From Actinomycetospora sp. NBRC 106375 (lineage in GTDB: Bacteria; Actinomycetota; Actinomycetes; Mycobacteriales; Pseudonocardiaceae), in the NCBI RefSeq assembly GCF_030269665.1, contig NZ_BSTS01000030.1, forward strand, positions 1-47,610: DNA of 47,610 nt, read 5' to 3'. Shown here one piece after another: positions 33,960 to 41,988 of the stretch. Position 1 is the stretch's first letter; every line of letters starts with the position of its first letter. A program made the translations under genes and the position numbers. The notes beneath the pieces were generated by a model that made no database searches, was not told where the DNA came from, and saw only the letters and a program-made list of their open reading frames with translations.

Positions 33960-36900
33960 CCGGGACGCTGGCGCCGCCCGCGACGTCCGCGGCCGAGGCG
34001 GACGCCGTGCCGCCGACCGCCGCACCGCCCCGCGGCGGGTGGGTCGCGGCGTGGTGGGTCGCGCTCGTCGCCGTCGCCACCCTCGCCGTCGTGTGGCTGG
34101 CGCTGGGCGCGGTGGTGGCGCTGGCGGCGCACGTGCCCGCCCTGGGCGCGGCGGTCGGGGCGGCCGCGGCCGGCGGCAGCGCGTGGGCCCGGGGTGTCGT
34201 CGAGGGCTTCGCGATGGGGGAGCCCGGGGCGCAGGCGGTCCTCGACTACCTCGCGAGCCTCGCGAACCTCGTCGTCGCCGTCGTGCTCTGGCGCAGCGGC
34301 GGGCGCACCTGGACCGTGCGCCTGCTGATCCTCGCGATGATCGGCTCCGCGGGCGCGTTCAACCTCCAGGCCCACGCGGCGACGACCGTCGTGCGCGTCG
34401 CCACGGGGCTGGGGATCGGCGAGGCCCACCAGGTGCTGCTCCACGGCGTGGCCAGCGCGGCCTACGTCGGGGCCCTCCTGCTGTTCCCGGCCGGGGTGGC
34501 GGCGGCGCACGGTGGGCAGCGGCTGCTCGTCGCGCTCGCCGGGCTGGCGCTGTTCGTCGCGGGCATGGGGACGGCGCTGCTGCCGCACACGGTGAGCTGC
34601 GTGGTGTTCTTCGGCTTCGGGGTCCCGCTCGTCGGTGCCCTGGGCGTCGCGCGCCACCTGCGGGCCGGGGCGACCCGCGAGCGCCGCGACCAGGCCCGTC
34701 TGCTGGCCACCGTGCTCACCGGCGTGCTGGCCACGGCGACGGTGCTCGCGCTGCTGACGCTCGTCATGGCGACGTCGGGCCGGCCGGGGCTCACGCTCGA
34801 CGACCCGACCGCGCGCCACGGGTCGGGCGGGGAGCCGACGGCGCTCCTGTTCTGGTTCGCGCGCATCTCGGCGGCCGCGATCGCCCTGGCGGTGCTGGCG
34901 GCCTACCGTCCGCGGCTGCGCGCCTCGGCCGACCGGCTGCACCGGGCCCTGACGGTCGTGGTGGAGGTCGTCGCGGTCGGCGGGGCCGTCGCCCTGGTGG
35001 CCGCGCTCGCCGGCGGCGGCGTGGTCGGCGGGGTGCTCGGCGGGATCGTGGGCGCCGCGGTGTACCTCGCGGTCTCCGCCCGGGCCGACCGCCTCGTCGA
35101 ACGCCTCCTCTACGGCCGGCGCCCGACGCCGTACCGCGTGCTGCTCGAGGTCGCCGAGCTCTCGCGCACCGCGTCCGCAGGCACCGACCTGGAGCGCCTG
35201 CCGGAGGCGATCGGGCGCCACCTCGGCGCCCGGACCGTGGCGCTGACCGTGCACCGGCCGGGGTTGCGGTCGCGGGAGCACCGGTGGCGGCTCGCCGACG
35301 ACGCCGGTGACGCCGAGCTCGTCGCCTTCCCGGTGCGCCAGCACGGCGAGGAGGTCGGGGTGCTCGCCGTCGACGCCGAGGCCGTGGCCGGCGGCAGCGA
35401 CCGGCCCCGCCTGCTCGCCGACGTCGCCGACAGCCTCGGCGCCGTGCTCCAGGCGCACCGCCAGGAGATCGAGCTGGAGCGCCAGCTGCGCGCCGCCGTC
35501 GCGCACGGGGAGCGGATCGCGGAGTCCCGCCGGGCCGCGGTGGCCGAGATGGACGGCGAGCGCCGCGCCATCGAGCGCAACCTGCACGACGGCGCCCAGC
35601 ACCACCTCGTCTCCCTGCGCCTGTCGCTCGGACTCGCCGAGCACCAGGTCGGTGCGGGGAAGCTCGACGCCGCCGCCGAGCGTCTCGCGGCGATCCTGGA
35701 GCAGGTCGACACCGCCGAGGCGGTGCTCGCCGAGACGGCTGCCGGCGTCTCGTCCGCGGGGCTCGCCGAGCACGGCGTCGTCGAGACCCTGCGCCGGGAG
35801 CTGACCGGAGGCGACACGAGGGTGACCCTGGACGTCGCCGGCGTGACGGCCGGGCGCCGCTACGGTGCCGACGTCGACTCGGCGGTGTACTTCTGCTGCC
35901 TCGAGGCGGTGAACAACGCCCGCAAGCACGCGGCGGGCGCACCGATCACGATCACGCTCGCGGAGTCCGGCGGGGCGCTGCGCTTCTCGGTGCGCGACGA
36001 GGGGCCGGGCTTCACCCCGCGTCCCGCCGCCGCGGGCGGGGAGCGGGGCATGCGCAACGTCGCGACCCGCATCGCCGCCGTCGGTGGCAGCGTGCGGCTG
36101 GACTCGGCGCCGGGACGGGGGACGACGGTCGCGGGGTCGATCCCGCTGCCCGACGCTGCTGATGGTGCTGATGGTGCTGATGACGCCGACGACCCGGCGA
36201 CCGGGCCGGTGGCGGTGGCCGCCGGTGGGGGAGCGAGGGACGCCCTCGCTGCGTCGGGTGCAGCGGAGGACGCCCTCGCTCCACCCGGGGACGCGGGCGA
36301 CGGGGGAGCGAGGGACGCCCTCGCTGCGTCGGAGGCAGCGAGGGACGCCCTCGCTCCACCCGGGGACCCGGCGACACCGGGCCCACTCGGTCCCGACGCC
36401 CCCGGTCCCGACGCACCCGGTCCCGACGCGCCCGGTCCCGACGTGCCTGGCCCCGAGGCCTCACGGTTCGTCGCCGCCGTCCAGGAGCTCCTCGCCGGTC
36501 TCGCGCCGCCGTCACCGGTCGCCGGACGGGTCGGCGAGATCGCCGCTGCGCTCGACGACGCGGCGACCGGTCCGGGCGCGCGCCGGGCCGGGCGGGCGCT
36601 CGACGCCCTCGACGCCCTCGACGCCCTCGACGCGCTGGCGCGGGACGGCGCGGGCGGGCGGGACTGGTCGCACCACCTGCGCTACGTCGTCGAGCGCACA
36701 CGGCTCGCCGGGGCGCGGGAGGTCGCCGAGGCCGATCTCGCCGACGCGCTGCGCCGCCGCGCCGTCGTGCTCCCGGCCGGCGAGCAGGAGGCCGCGGAGC
36801 GGCTCGTCCGCCCCGACGACCCGGTCGCGACCCGTCTGGGGCTCGAGGTCGACGCCGCACCCGACGACGTCCGCCGCGCCGCGCACGAGCAGCTGGCGAC

Positions 36901-37018
36901 CTGGCGGTCCCGCGCGGCGCACCCCACCGCGTCCCGGGCGGTCCGCGACGCGGCGCTCGTCCTCGCCGGCGCCTGCGAGGCGATCCTCGCGGAGACGGGC
37001 CCGGGCCCTCGTGCGTGA
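33956..37018 (+). CDS. Multi-pass membrane sensor histidine kinase with long C-terminal extension
   Basis: 1020 aa. About eight membrane helices in residues 25-380 are followed by a GAF-like domain (about 390-500). HisKA_3 reads ERRAIERNLHDGAQHHLVSL with H544, and HATPase_c has the N-box LEAVNNARKHA (about 647-657), G1 RDEGPGF and GERGMRNVATRIAAVGG with GRGT. This is the only complete kinase of the operon. After about residue 731 comes a 290-residue extension: a 25-residue duplication rich in ARDALA, PGPDA repeats, DAL repeats, then a helical domain of about 180 residues (VVERTRLAGAREVAEADLAD, DDVRRAAHEQLATWRSRAAH) of unknown fold. Start GTG overlaps the pseudokinase stop; its stop overlaps the next gene by 8 bp. 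Confidence 0.88.
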   Translation: MTGTLAPPATSAAEADAVPPTAAPPRGGWVAAWWVALVAVATLAVVWLALGAVVALAAHVPALGAAVGAAAAGGSAWARGVVEGFAMGEPGAQAVLDYLASLANLVVAVVLWRSGGRTWTVRLLILAMIGSAGAFNLQAHAATTVVRVATGLGIGEAHQVLLHGVASAAYVGALLLFPAGVAAAHGGQRLLVALAGLALFVAGMGTALLPHTVSCVVFFGFGVPLVGALGVARHLRAGATRERRDQARLLATVLTGVLATATVLALLTLVMATSGRPGLTLDDPTARHGSGGEPTALLFWFARISAAAIALAVLAAYRPRLRASADRLHRALTVVVEVVAVGGAVALVAALAGGGVVGGVLGGIVGAAVYLAVSARADRLVERLLYGRRPTPYRVLLEVAELSRTASAGTDLERLPEAIGRHLGARTVALTVHRPGLRSREHRWRLADDAGDAELVAFPVRQHGEEVGVLAVDAEAVAGGSDRPRLLADVADSLGAVLQAHRQEIELERQLRAAVAHGERIAESRRAAVAEMDGERRAIERNLHDGAQHHLVSLRLSLGLAEHQVGAGKLDAAAERLAAILEQVDTAEAVLAETAAGVSSAGLAEHGVVETLRRELTGGDTRVTLDVAGVTAGRRYGADVDSAVYFCCLEAVNNARKHAAGAPITITLAESGGALRFSVRDEGPGFTPRPAAAGGERGMRNVATRIAAVGGSVRLDSAPGRGTTVAGSIPLPDAADGADGADDADDPATGPVAVAAGGGARDALAASGAAEDALAPPGDAGDGGARDALAASEAARDALAPPGDPATPGPLGPDAPGPDAPGPDAPGPDVPGPEASRFVAAVQELLAGLAPPSPVAGRVGEIAAALDDAATGPGARRAGRALDALDALDALDALARDGAGGRDWSHHLRYVVERTRLAGAREVAEADLADALRRRAVVLPAGEQEAAERLVRPDDPVATRLGLEVDAAPDDVRRAAHEQLATWRSRAAHPTASRAVRDAALVLAGACEAILAETGPGPRA
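36225..36373. repeat. 75-bp tandem duplication with four palindromes, in frame
   Basis: Two 75-bp copies (36225-36299 and 36300-36374 approximately) encode GARDALAAS-type peptides. AGCGAGGG-ACG-CCCTCGCT palindromes sit at 36232-36250, 36307-36325 and 36337-36355, with an imperfect one at 36262-36280. The ends of each copy can also pair (GGAGCGAGGG with CCCTCGCTCC). Confidence 0.85.
36388..36447. repeat. 15-bp tandem repeat
   Basis: Four units of the CGGTCCCGACGCNCC type, encoding PGPDA in the kinase extension; a fifth diverged unit follows. Confidence 0.85.
36602..36637. repeat. 9-bp tandem repeat
   Basis: Three perfect GACGCCCTC units plus one variant, encoding Asp-Ala-Leu four times in the kinase extension. 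Confidence 0.85.
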
Positions 37019-37821
37019 CCCGGGTCCACGGCTCCCCCGGGAGGCCGTCTGGTCGATCTCGCTGGCCGCCGCCCCGTTCGTCGTCGCCGTGTTCCGGCTG
37101 TACTTCGTCGAGTCGCGCGGGGACATCAACACCTTCCAGGCCATCGTCGCGAGCGCGGACCTCGGGGCCGTCTGGATCACGGTGGCCGTGAGCACGTTGA
37201 CCGCGACGGCGCCGATCATCTTCCTGTTCTGGTGGTACCGGTCGCTCGTCTCGCCGCGCGTGCGCGCGGTGCGCGGGGCTCCCGAGCCCTCACCGCGCGG
37301 CCGCCGCGCGGTGGCGACGTCGGCGCTGCTGGGCGTCCTCGTCGCCGCCGCGATCAGCTGGCTCCTGGTCTACGACGACGGGCTGAGCGCGATCTCCGTC
37401 GCGCTCCTGTTCGGCGCCGTCGTCTACGTCTCCGGGGTCGTCGCGGACCGCTCGGAGGCGGTCTCCGCGCGGCGCTTCGTCTACGGCTGGGGCTCCCCTG
37501 GCCGCCTTCCTCGTCATCGGGTTCCTGTCGGCCCAGCCCGGGTTCCCGTACGAGGCCGTCAAGGTCCGTGCCGTCGACGCGATGCTGCACGGCTACGTCG
37601 TGTCCGTGGACGACACGGCGCTGACGCTGCTCTACGACGACCTCGACCGGAGCGGCGGGCTCCGGCGCATCCCGACCGGCGACGTCGAGGCCCGCTACGT
37701 GTGCTCCGCCGACCTGCCGCTGGGCAGCCCGTTCACCAGCCCCACGACCGGGCTCGAGCGGCTGATCTCGGCGGCGAGGCAGGTGCCGGCCTACGTCCCC
37801 GAGCCGTGCCTGCGGCCCTAA
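37011..37821 (+). pseudogene. Membrane protein gene with apparent frameshift
   Basis: From GTG 37011 the frame encodes helices such as AVWITVAVSTLTATAPIIFL, AVATSALLGVLVAAAISWLL and ISVALLFGAVVYVSGVVADR, then loses protein character after RRFVYGWGS (about 37494). Dropping one base at the GGGG run (37489-37492) continues sensibly as APLAAFLVIGFLSAQPGFPY and on to SVDDTALTLLYDDLDRSGGL and a TAA at 37819-37821. The two parts together make about 269 aa with five helices and a C-terminal soluble piece. The G-run lies within GGGGCTCCCC, a spot prone to sequencing error, so a real mutation is not proven. Last gene of the kinase operon; its stop overlaps the convergent ppc stop. Function unknown. Confidence 0.7.
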
Positions 37822-40601
37822 CCCGTGTTCCGCATCCCCGCCGAGATCCCGTTGACGGTCAGCAGCAGCGCGCGCTGGAGGTCGGGGTCGGGGTCGTCGA
37901 CCTGGCGCCGCTCCTTGAGCGCGTGCACCTGCAGGTGGTGCAGCGGCTCGAGGTAGCCCTCGCGGATGTCGAGGGTCCGGCGCAGCAGGGGGTTGCCGCC
38001 GAGGAGCTGCTCACCGGGAGAGAGCTTGAGGACCTCGCGCTCGGTGACCCGGTGCTCCGCCTTGATGATCTCGAAGACCTCCTGCAGCTCGGGGTCGACG
38101 AGCTCGGAGACGTAGAAGGCCGCGATGCGCATGTCGGTCTTCGCGAGCGTCATCTCGACGTTGGAGATCAGGTTCGCGAAGAACGCCCAGTCGCGCATCT
38201 CGTCGATGACGTCGGAGTAACCGGCGTCGTGGGCGGCCTTGAGCCCGGTGCCGAGCCCGAACCACCCGGGCACGATCATCCGCGTCTGGGTCCAGCCGAA
38301 CACCCAGGGGATCGCGCGCAGGTCGTCCAGCGACGCCTGCCCGCCGGCGCCGGGCCGCTTGCCCGGCCGCGACCCGACGTTGAGCATGGAGAGCTCGTCG
38401 ACCGGCGTGGCCTGGGTGAAGAAGTTCGGCAGGCCCTCGTGGGAGATCAGCTGCGTGTAGGCGTCCTGGGCGGCGTCGGAGATGACGTCCATCGCCTCGT
38501 CCCAGCGCTTGAGCGTTGCCGCCTCCACCCGCGAGGTCTGGTGCAGCAGCGTCGCGTCGAGCACCGCCGCGAGCATGATCTCCAGGTTGTCCTTGGCGAG
38601 CATCGGCAAGGAGTACTTGTCGGAGATGACCTCGCCCTGCTCGGTGACCTTCATGCAGGCGTCGACGACGCCGTGCGGCTGGGCGGCGATCGCCTCGCCT
38701 GCGGGTCCGCCGCCACGCCCGACCGACCCGCCGCGTCCGTGGAAGAGCCGCAGCCGCACGCCGTGCTTGGTCGCGACGTCGCGCAGCTGGCGCTGGGCCT
38801 GGTGGATCGACCACTGGGACGTGGTGAGCCCGGCGCCCTTGTTGGAGTCCGAGTAGCCCAGCATCATCTCCTGCACGTCGCCGCGGGCGGCCACGAGCGC
38901 CCGGTAGGACGGGTCGGAGAGCATCCCGTCGAGCAGGTCGCCGGAGATCTTGAGCTCGGTGGCGGTCTCGAACAGCGGCACGATGTCGATCGACGCCAGG
39001 GCCCCGTCGGCGGTCAGCTCGACCAGCCCCGCCTCCCGCGCCAGGACGGCGACGGCGAGGATGTCGTCGACGTTCTGGGCCATGGAGATGACGTAGGTGT
39101 GCAGCGCCTCCTCGCCGTAGGTCTCCTGCACCGTGCGGATGCAGTCGAAGACCTCGAGCGTCTCCTTGAAAGAGTCGTCGCCGATCTGCTGCCAGTTGCG
39201 GCGCGGGGTCAGCGCCCGCCGGCCCGCGAGCTCGCGCGAGAGCACCTCCGCGCGCCCGGCGTGGTCGAGCTCGCCGTACGGCGTCTCGAGCTCGCCGAGA
39301 CGGTCGAACAGGGCGGTCAGCGCGGTGTGGTGGAAGTTCGTGTGCTCGCGGACGTCGACGCTCGCCAGGTGCAGCCCGACGGCGTTGGCCGAGCGCATGA
39401 CGTCGCGCAGCCCGCTGTCGGCGATCCGCTCGCCCTGGTGGGCGCGCAGCGAGGCGTCCATGACCTCGAGATCCCGCAGGTACTCCCCGGCCCCGAGGTA
39501 GTCGCGCCCCGGCTGGTGGGCGGTGCCCTCGGTGTAGCGCCGGCGGGTGTTCTCCAGGCGGGCGTGGATGTAGGAGCACTTCAGCCGGTAGGGCTCCTCG
39601 GCGTTGAGGCGGATGAACCGGTCGTGGATCTCCGGCAGTGCCCGGCGGTCGCGGGCGAGGCTGCGACGCAGGTCCTCCGAGACCCCGACCAGCCGGGTGG
39701 ACACCGAGAGCTCCTGGACCAGGTCCTCGAGCAGCTCGATCTGGATGCGCACGCCGCGCTCGCCGTAGATCCGCATGGTCTCGAGGGTCAGCTCGGCGGT
39801 GACGTTGGGGTTGCCGTCGCGGTCGCCGCCGACCCAGCAGCCCAGCACCAGCGGGCGGGACCCGTCGGGCAGGCGCAGGCCCACGCGGTCGAGCTCCTCG
39901 TCGAGCTCGGAGAGCACCACGGGCAGCGTGCGGCGCCCGAGCTGATCGAGGTAGTACGAGACCGAACGCGCCTCGTCCAGCACCGTCGGGCGCTCGGGGC
40001 GGATCTCGTCGGTCTGCCAGATGAGGTCGACGAGCCGGTGCAACCGCTTCTCGGCCTGCTCCTCGGGCAGACCGTCGGCCAGCACGTCGGCGATCGCCCG
40101 CAGCTTGCCCAGCACCGACTGGCGCTGCGCCTCGGTCGGGTGCGCCGTGAACACCGGCTTGAGCTCGAGCCGCGACAGCGCGGTGGAGAGCTCGTCGGGG
40201 TCGGCGTCGCTCACCAGCCGGTCGACGAGCGTGTGCAGCTGGCCCTCGCCGGACACGTGCACCTCCGCGCGCTCCTCCGAGCGGTGCAGCTGCTCGGCGA
40301 GGTTCGCGAGGTGGAAGTACGTCGCGAACGCCCGCCCGAGGACCGCGGCGGTGCCCGGGTCGAGCTCGGCGAGCATGTCGCGGATCCCGGTGTCCCCGCG
40401 CTCCGGCATCTCCCGCACGAGACGGCGGACCTTCTCGACGAGCTCGAGCATGTCGTCGCCGTGCTGGGCGGCGACGGTGCGCCCGAGCAGCGTCGAGAGC
40501 CGGCGGATGTCGGCCCGCAGGGCCGAGTGCTCGGACTCCGACGCGACACTGCCCTCGGTGGAGACCCGGTCGGCACGCGCGGGCCTGCTGTTCTCGCTCA
40601 T
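37818..40601 (-). CDS. ppc: Phosphoenolpyruvate carboxylase
   Basis: 927 aa, full length. It makes oxaloacetate from PEP and bicarbonate to refill the TCA cycle. LKPVFTAHPTEAQRQSVLGK carries catalytic H154, CWVGGDRDGNPNVTAELT the bicarbonate/PEP site, MLGYSDSNKGAG the second signature, and RLFHGRGGSVGRGGGPAGEA the glycine-rich loop. It ends in the near-universal RNTG. The ATG at 40601 has AGGAGG 6 nt upstream. A possible promoter (TGTCGA, 16 nt, CACAAT) is at 40723-40696. The stop overlaps that of the convergent membrane gene by 4 bp. Confidence 0.97.
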   Translation of the reverse strand: MSENSRPARADRVSTEGSVASESEHSALRADIRRLSTLLGRTVAAQHGDDMLELVEKVRRLVREMPERGDTGIRDMLAELDPGTAAVLGRAFATYFHLANLAEQLHRSEERAEVHVSGEGQLHTLVDRLVSDADPDELSTALSRLELKPVFTAHPTEAQRQSVLGKLRAIADVLADGLPEEQAEKRLHRLVDLIWQTDEIRPERPTVLDEARSVSYYLDQLGRRTLPVVLSELDEELDRVGLRLPDGSRPLVLGCWVGGDRDGNPNVTAELTLETMRIYGERGVRIQIELLEDLVQELSVSTRLVGVSEDLRRSLARDRRALPEIHDRFIRLNAEEPYRLKCSYIHARLENTRRRYTEGTAHQPGRDYLGAGEYLRDLEVMDASLRAHQGERIADSGLRDVMRSANAVGLHLASVDVREHTNFHHTALTALFDRLGELETPYGELDHAGRAEVLSRELAGRRALTPRRNWQQIGDDSFKETLEVFDCIRTVQETYGEEALHTYVISMAQNVDDILAVAVLAREAGLVELTADGALASIDIVPLFETATELKISGDLLDGMLSDPSYRALVAARGDVQEMMLGYSDSNKGAGLTTSQWSIHQAQRQLRDVATKHGVRLRLFHGRGGSVGRGGGPAGEAIAAQPHGVVDACMKVTEQGEVISDKYSLPMLAKDNLEIMLAAVLDATLLHQTSRVEAATLKRWDEAMDVISDAAQDAYTQLISHEGLPNFFTQATPVDELSMLNVGSRPGKRPGAGGQASLDDLRAIPWVFGWTQTRMIVPGWFGLGTGLKAAHDAGYSDVIDEMRDWAFFANLISNVEMTLAKTDMRIAAFYVSELVDPELQEVFEIIKAEHRVTEREVLKLSPGEQLLGGNPLLRRTLDIREGYLEPLHHLQVHALKERRQVDDPDPDLQRALLLTVNGISAGMRNTG

Positions 40602-40611
40602 GGGGCGCCCT

Positions 40612-40648
40612 CCTGGTCGACGGAGACGGAGCGGAGCGGTGCTCGACC
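40612..40648. repeat. REP-like sequence upstream of ppc
   Basis: GGTCGA and TCGACC arms flank GGAGACGGAGCGGAGCGG-type sequence, related to the REP-like core near 12200 and 33918. It occupies the ppc leader. Similarity is partial. Confidence 0.35.
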
Positions 40649-40695
40649 ATCGAGACCGTCCGCCGGTGGGTCCGCGACGGTGGGGACGCCGTCGG

Positions 40696-40723
40696 ATTGT
40701 GCCCCCGATCGGTGCGCTCGACA
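40696..40723 (-). promoter_or_regulatory. Candidate ppc promoter
   Basis: On the minus strand TGTCGA (40723-40718), 16 nt, then CACAAT (40701-40696), about 95 nt before the ppc ATG. Reasonable match to a vegetative promoter. Confidence 0.35.
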
Positions 40724-40738
40724 CCCCGGGCGGGCCGG

Positions 40739-41206
40739 TCAGGCGCTCCGGGCCGCCGCGGGCTGGAGACCGAGCTGGGTGAGCAGGCCGTGGTGGTCCC
40801 ACAGCGTCCGGACCTCGGTGACCCGTTCCCGGCGCACGGCCACCACCGAGATCGCCAGCACCTCGGCCCGCCGGCCGGTGGGGACGACGCCGGGCAGCAG
40901 CCACGGCAGCTCGCGGTCGTGGGTGAACGTCACCATCTCCTCGTCGACCACCCGCCAGCGGTCGCCGGTCCGCGACACCCGCCGCGTGGTGAGGTCGGCG
41001 GGGCGGTGGGGCAGCACCTGCTCGGCCAGGTGCCGGCGCAGCGCGGCCGCGCCCTGCGCGCCGGTGCCGGCCGGCATCGTCGCCAGCACGACGTCGTCGG
41101 CCACCACCGCCAGGGCGGCGTCCAGGTCGCCGTCGCGGACCGCCGCCGCGAACGCGTCGCGGGTGCGCTCGACCGCGACCATCAGGTCCTGGACGGCCTT
41201 GGTCAT
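40739..41206 (-). CDS. SnoaL-like / NTF2-fold protein
   Basis: 155 aa. AFAAAVRDGDLDAALAVVAD, VLATMPAGTGAQGAAALRRH, RWRVVDEEMVTFTHDRELPW and AISVVAVRRERVTEVRTLWD give the cone-shaped NTF2/SnoaL pattern. Such proteins are small isomerases, hydrolases or binding proteins; the specific role cannot be told. ATG at 41206. It is divergent from the methyltransferase-like gene; the 168-bp gap contains repeated CTCCACC motifs but no gene. Confidence 0.78.
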   Translation of the reverse strand: MTKAVQDLMVAVERTRDAFAAAVRDGDLDAALAVVADDVVLATMPAGTGAQGAAALRRHLAEQVLPHRPADLTTRRVSRTGDRWRVVDEEMVTFTHDRELPWLLPGVVPTGRRAEVLAISVVAVRRERVTEVRTLWDHHGLLTQLGLQPAAARSA

Positions 41207-41374
41207 CCCCCGATGCTCGCACCCGGGCCCGACCGGCCGCGACCGCTCGCTCCACCGCCGCCTCCACCGCCCCGTCCACCCTCCCTCCACCCGCGGGCCG
41301 ACGACGGCGCCCGCCGCCGCGACGAGCCTGGACGCGTCCGGGCCGGCGGGGTCCGGGGACGAGGGAGGCCGAGG

Positions 41375-41983
41375 ATGGACGCGGGTGTCGGCGGGGGCGA
41401 CCTGGTCCTCGCGCTGGCCGTGGTGTGGCTCGCCGGGGAGATCGCATTGCAGGTCCGGCAGTGGCGACGCGGACGCGGCGGCGGCCGCTCGGAGTGGGGG
41501 AGCCTGGTCGTGCTGGTCGCCGCCGGCGTGGCGGCCGGGATCGTGTCGGCGCCCTTCCGCGGTCTGCTGGTGCTGCCCGACGCGGTGGCACTGTGGCTCG
41601 GGCTCGCGATCGCGGTCGCCGGGATCGCGTTCCGGTTCTGGTCGATCCTCGTGCTCGGGCGGTTCTTCCGCGGCGTGGTCACGGTCCAGGCCGACCACGA
41701 GGTCGTGCGCCGCGGCCCCTACCGGTACCTGCGGCACCCGTCGTACCTGGGCGCGCTCGTCGGGGTCCTCGGCTTCGGGATCACCGCGGGCAGCGTCGCG
41801 GCGGCCCTGGTGACGACCGCGGTGGCCGGTCTGGGCGTCGGCTACCGGATCGCGGTCGAGGAACGTGCCCTGCGTGCCGGCCTCGGGTCCGCGTACGACG
41901 AGTACGCCGCGACCACGGGCCGCCTGCTGCCCCGGCTGCGCCCGGCGCGTCAGCAGGGGGACGGGCGGCTCGTGCGGCGATGA
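41375..41983 (+). CDS. Isoprenylcysteine carboxyl methyltransferase family membrane protein
   Basis: 202 aa with four to five helices. The family signature is VVRRGPYRYLRHPSYLGALV (about 110-129), followed by GYRIAVEERALRAGLGSAYD and EYAATTGRLLPRL, where the EE motif and the Arg/His-Pro segment form the SAM site in ICMT/PEMT-like enzymes. Bacterial members have diverse or unknown methyl acceptors. ATG at 41375 with GGGAGG 6 nt upstream. Ends 5 bp from the convergent sigma factor gene. Confidence 0.87.
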   Translation: MDAGVGGGDLVLALAVVWLAGEIALQVRQWRRGRGGGRSEWGSLVVLVAAGVAAGIVSAPFRGLLVLPDAVALWLGLAIAVAGIAFRFWSILVLGRFFRGVVTVQADHEVVRRGPYRYLRHPSYLGALVGVLGFGITAGSVAAALVTTAVAGLGVGYRIAVEERALRAGLGSAYDEYAATTGRLLPRLRPARQQGDGRLVRR

Positions 41984-41988
41984 CGATC

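Noticed and set aside
41240..41310. Repeated CTCCACC motifs in the gap between the SnoaL-like and methyltransferase-like genes, considered as operator repeats
   Set aside because: Irregular spacing and simple pyrimidine-rich composition; no symmetry to support a binding site.
36084..41813. A 1909-codon plus-strand open frame running through the frameshifted membrane gene and across ppc
   Set aside because: Only the part 37011 to about 37494 is real protein. The rest is antisense to PEP carboxylase.
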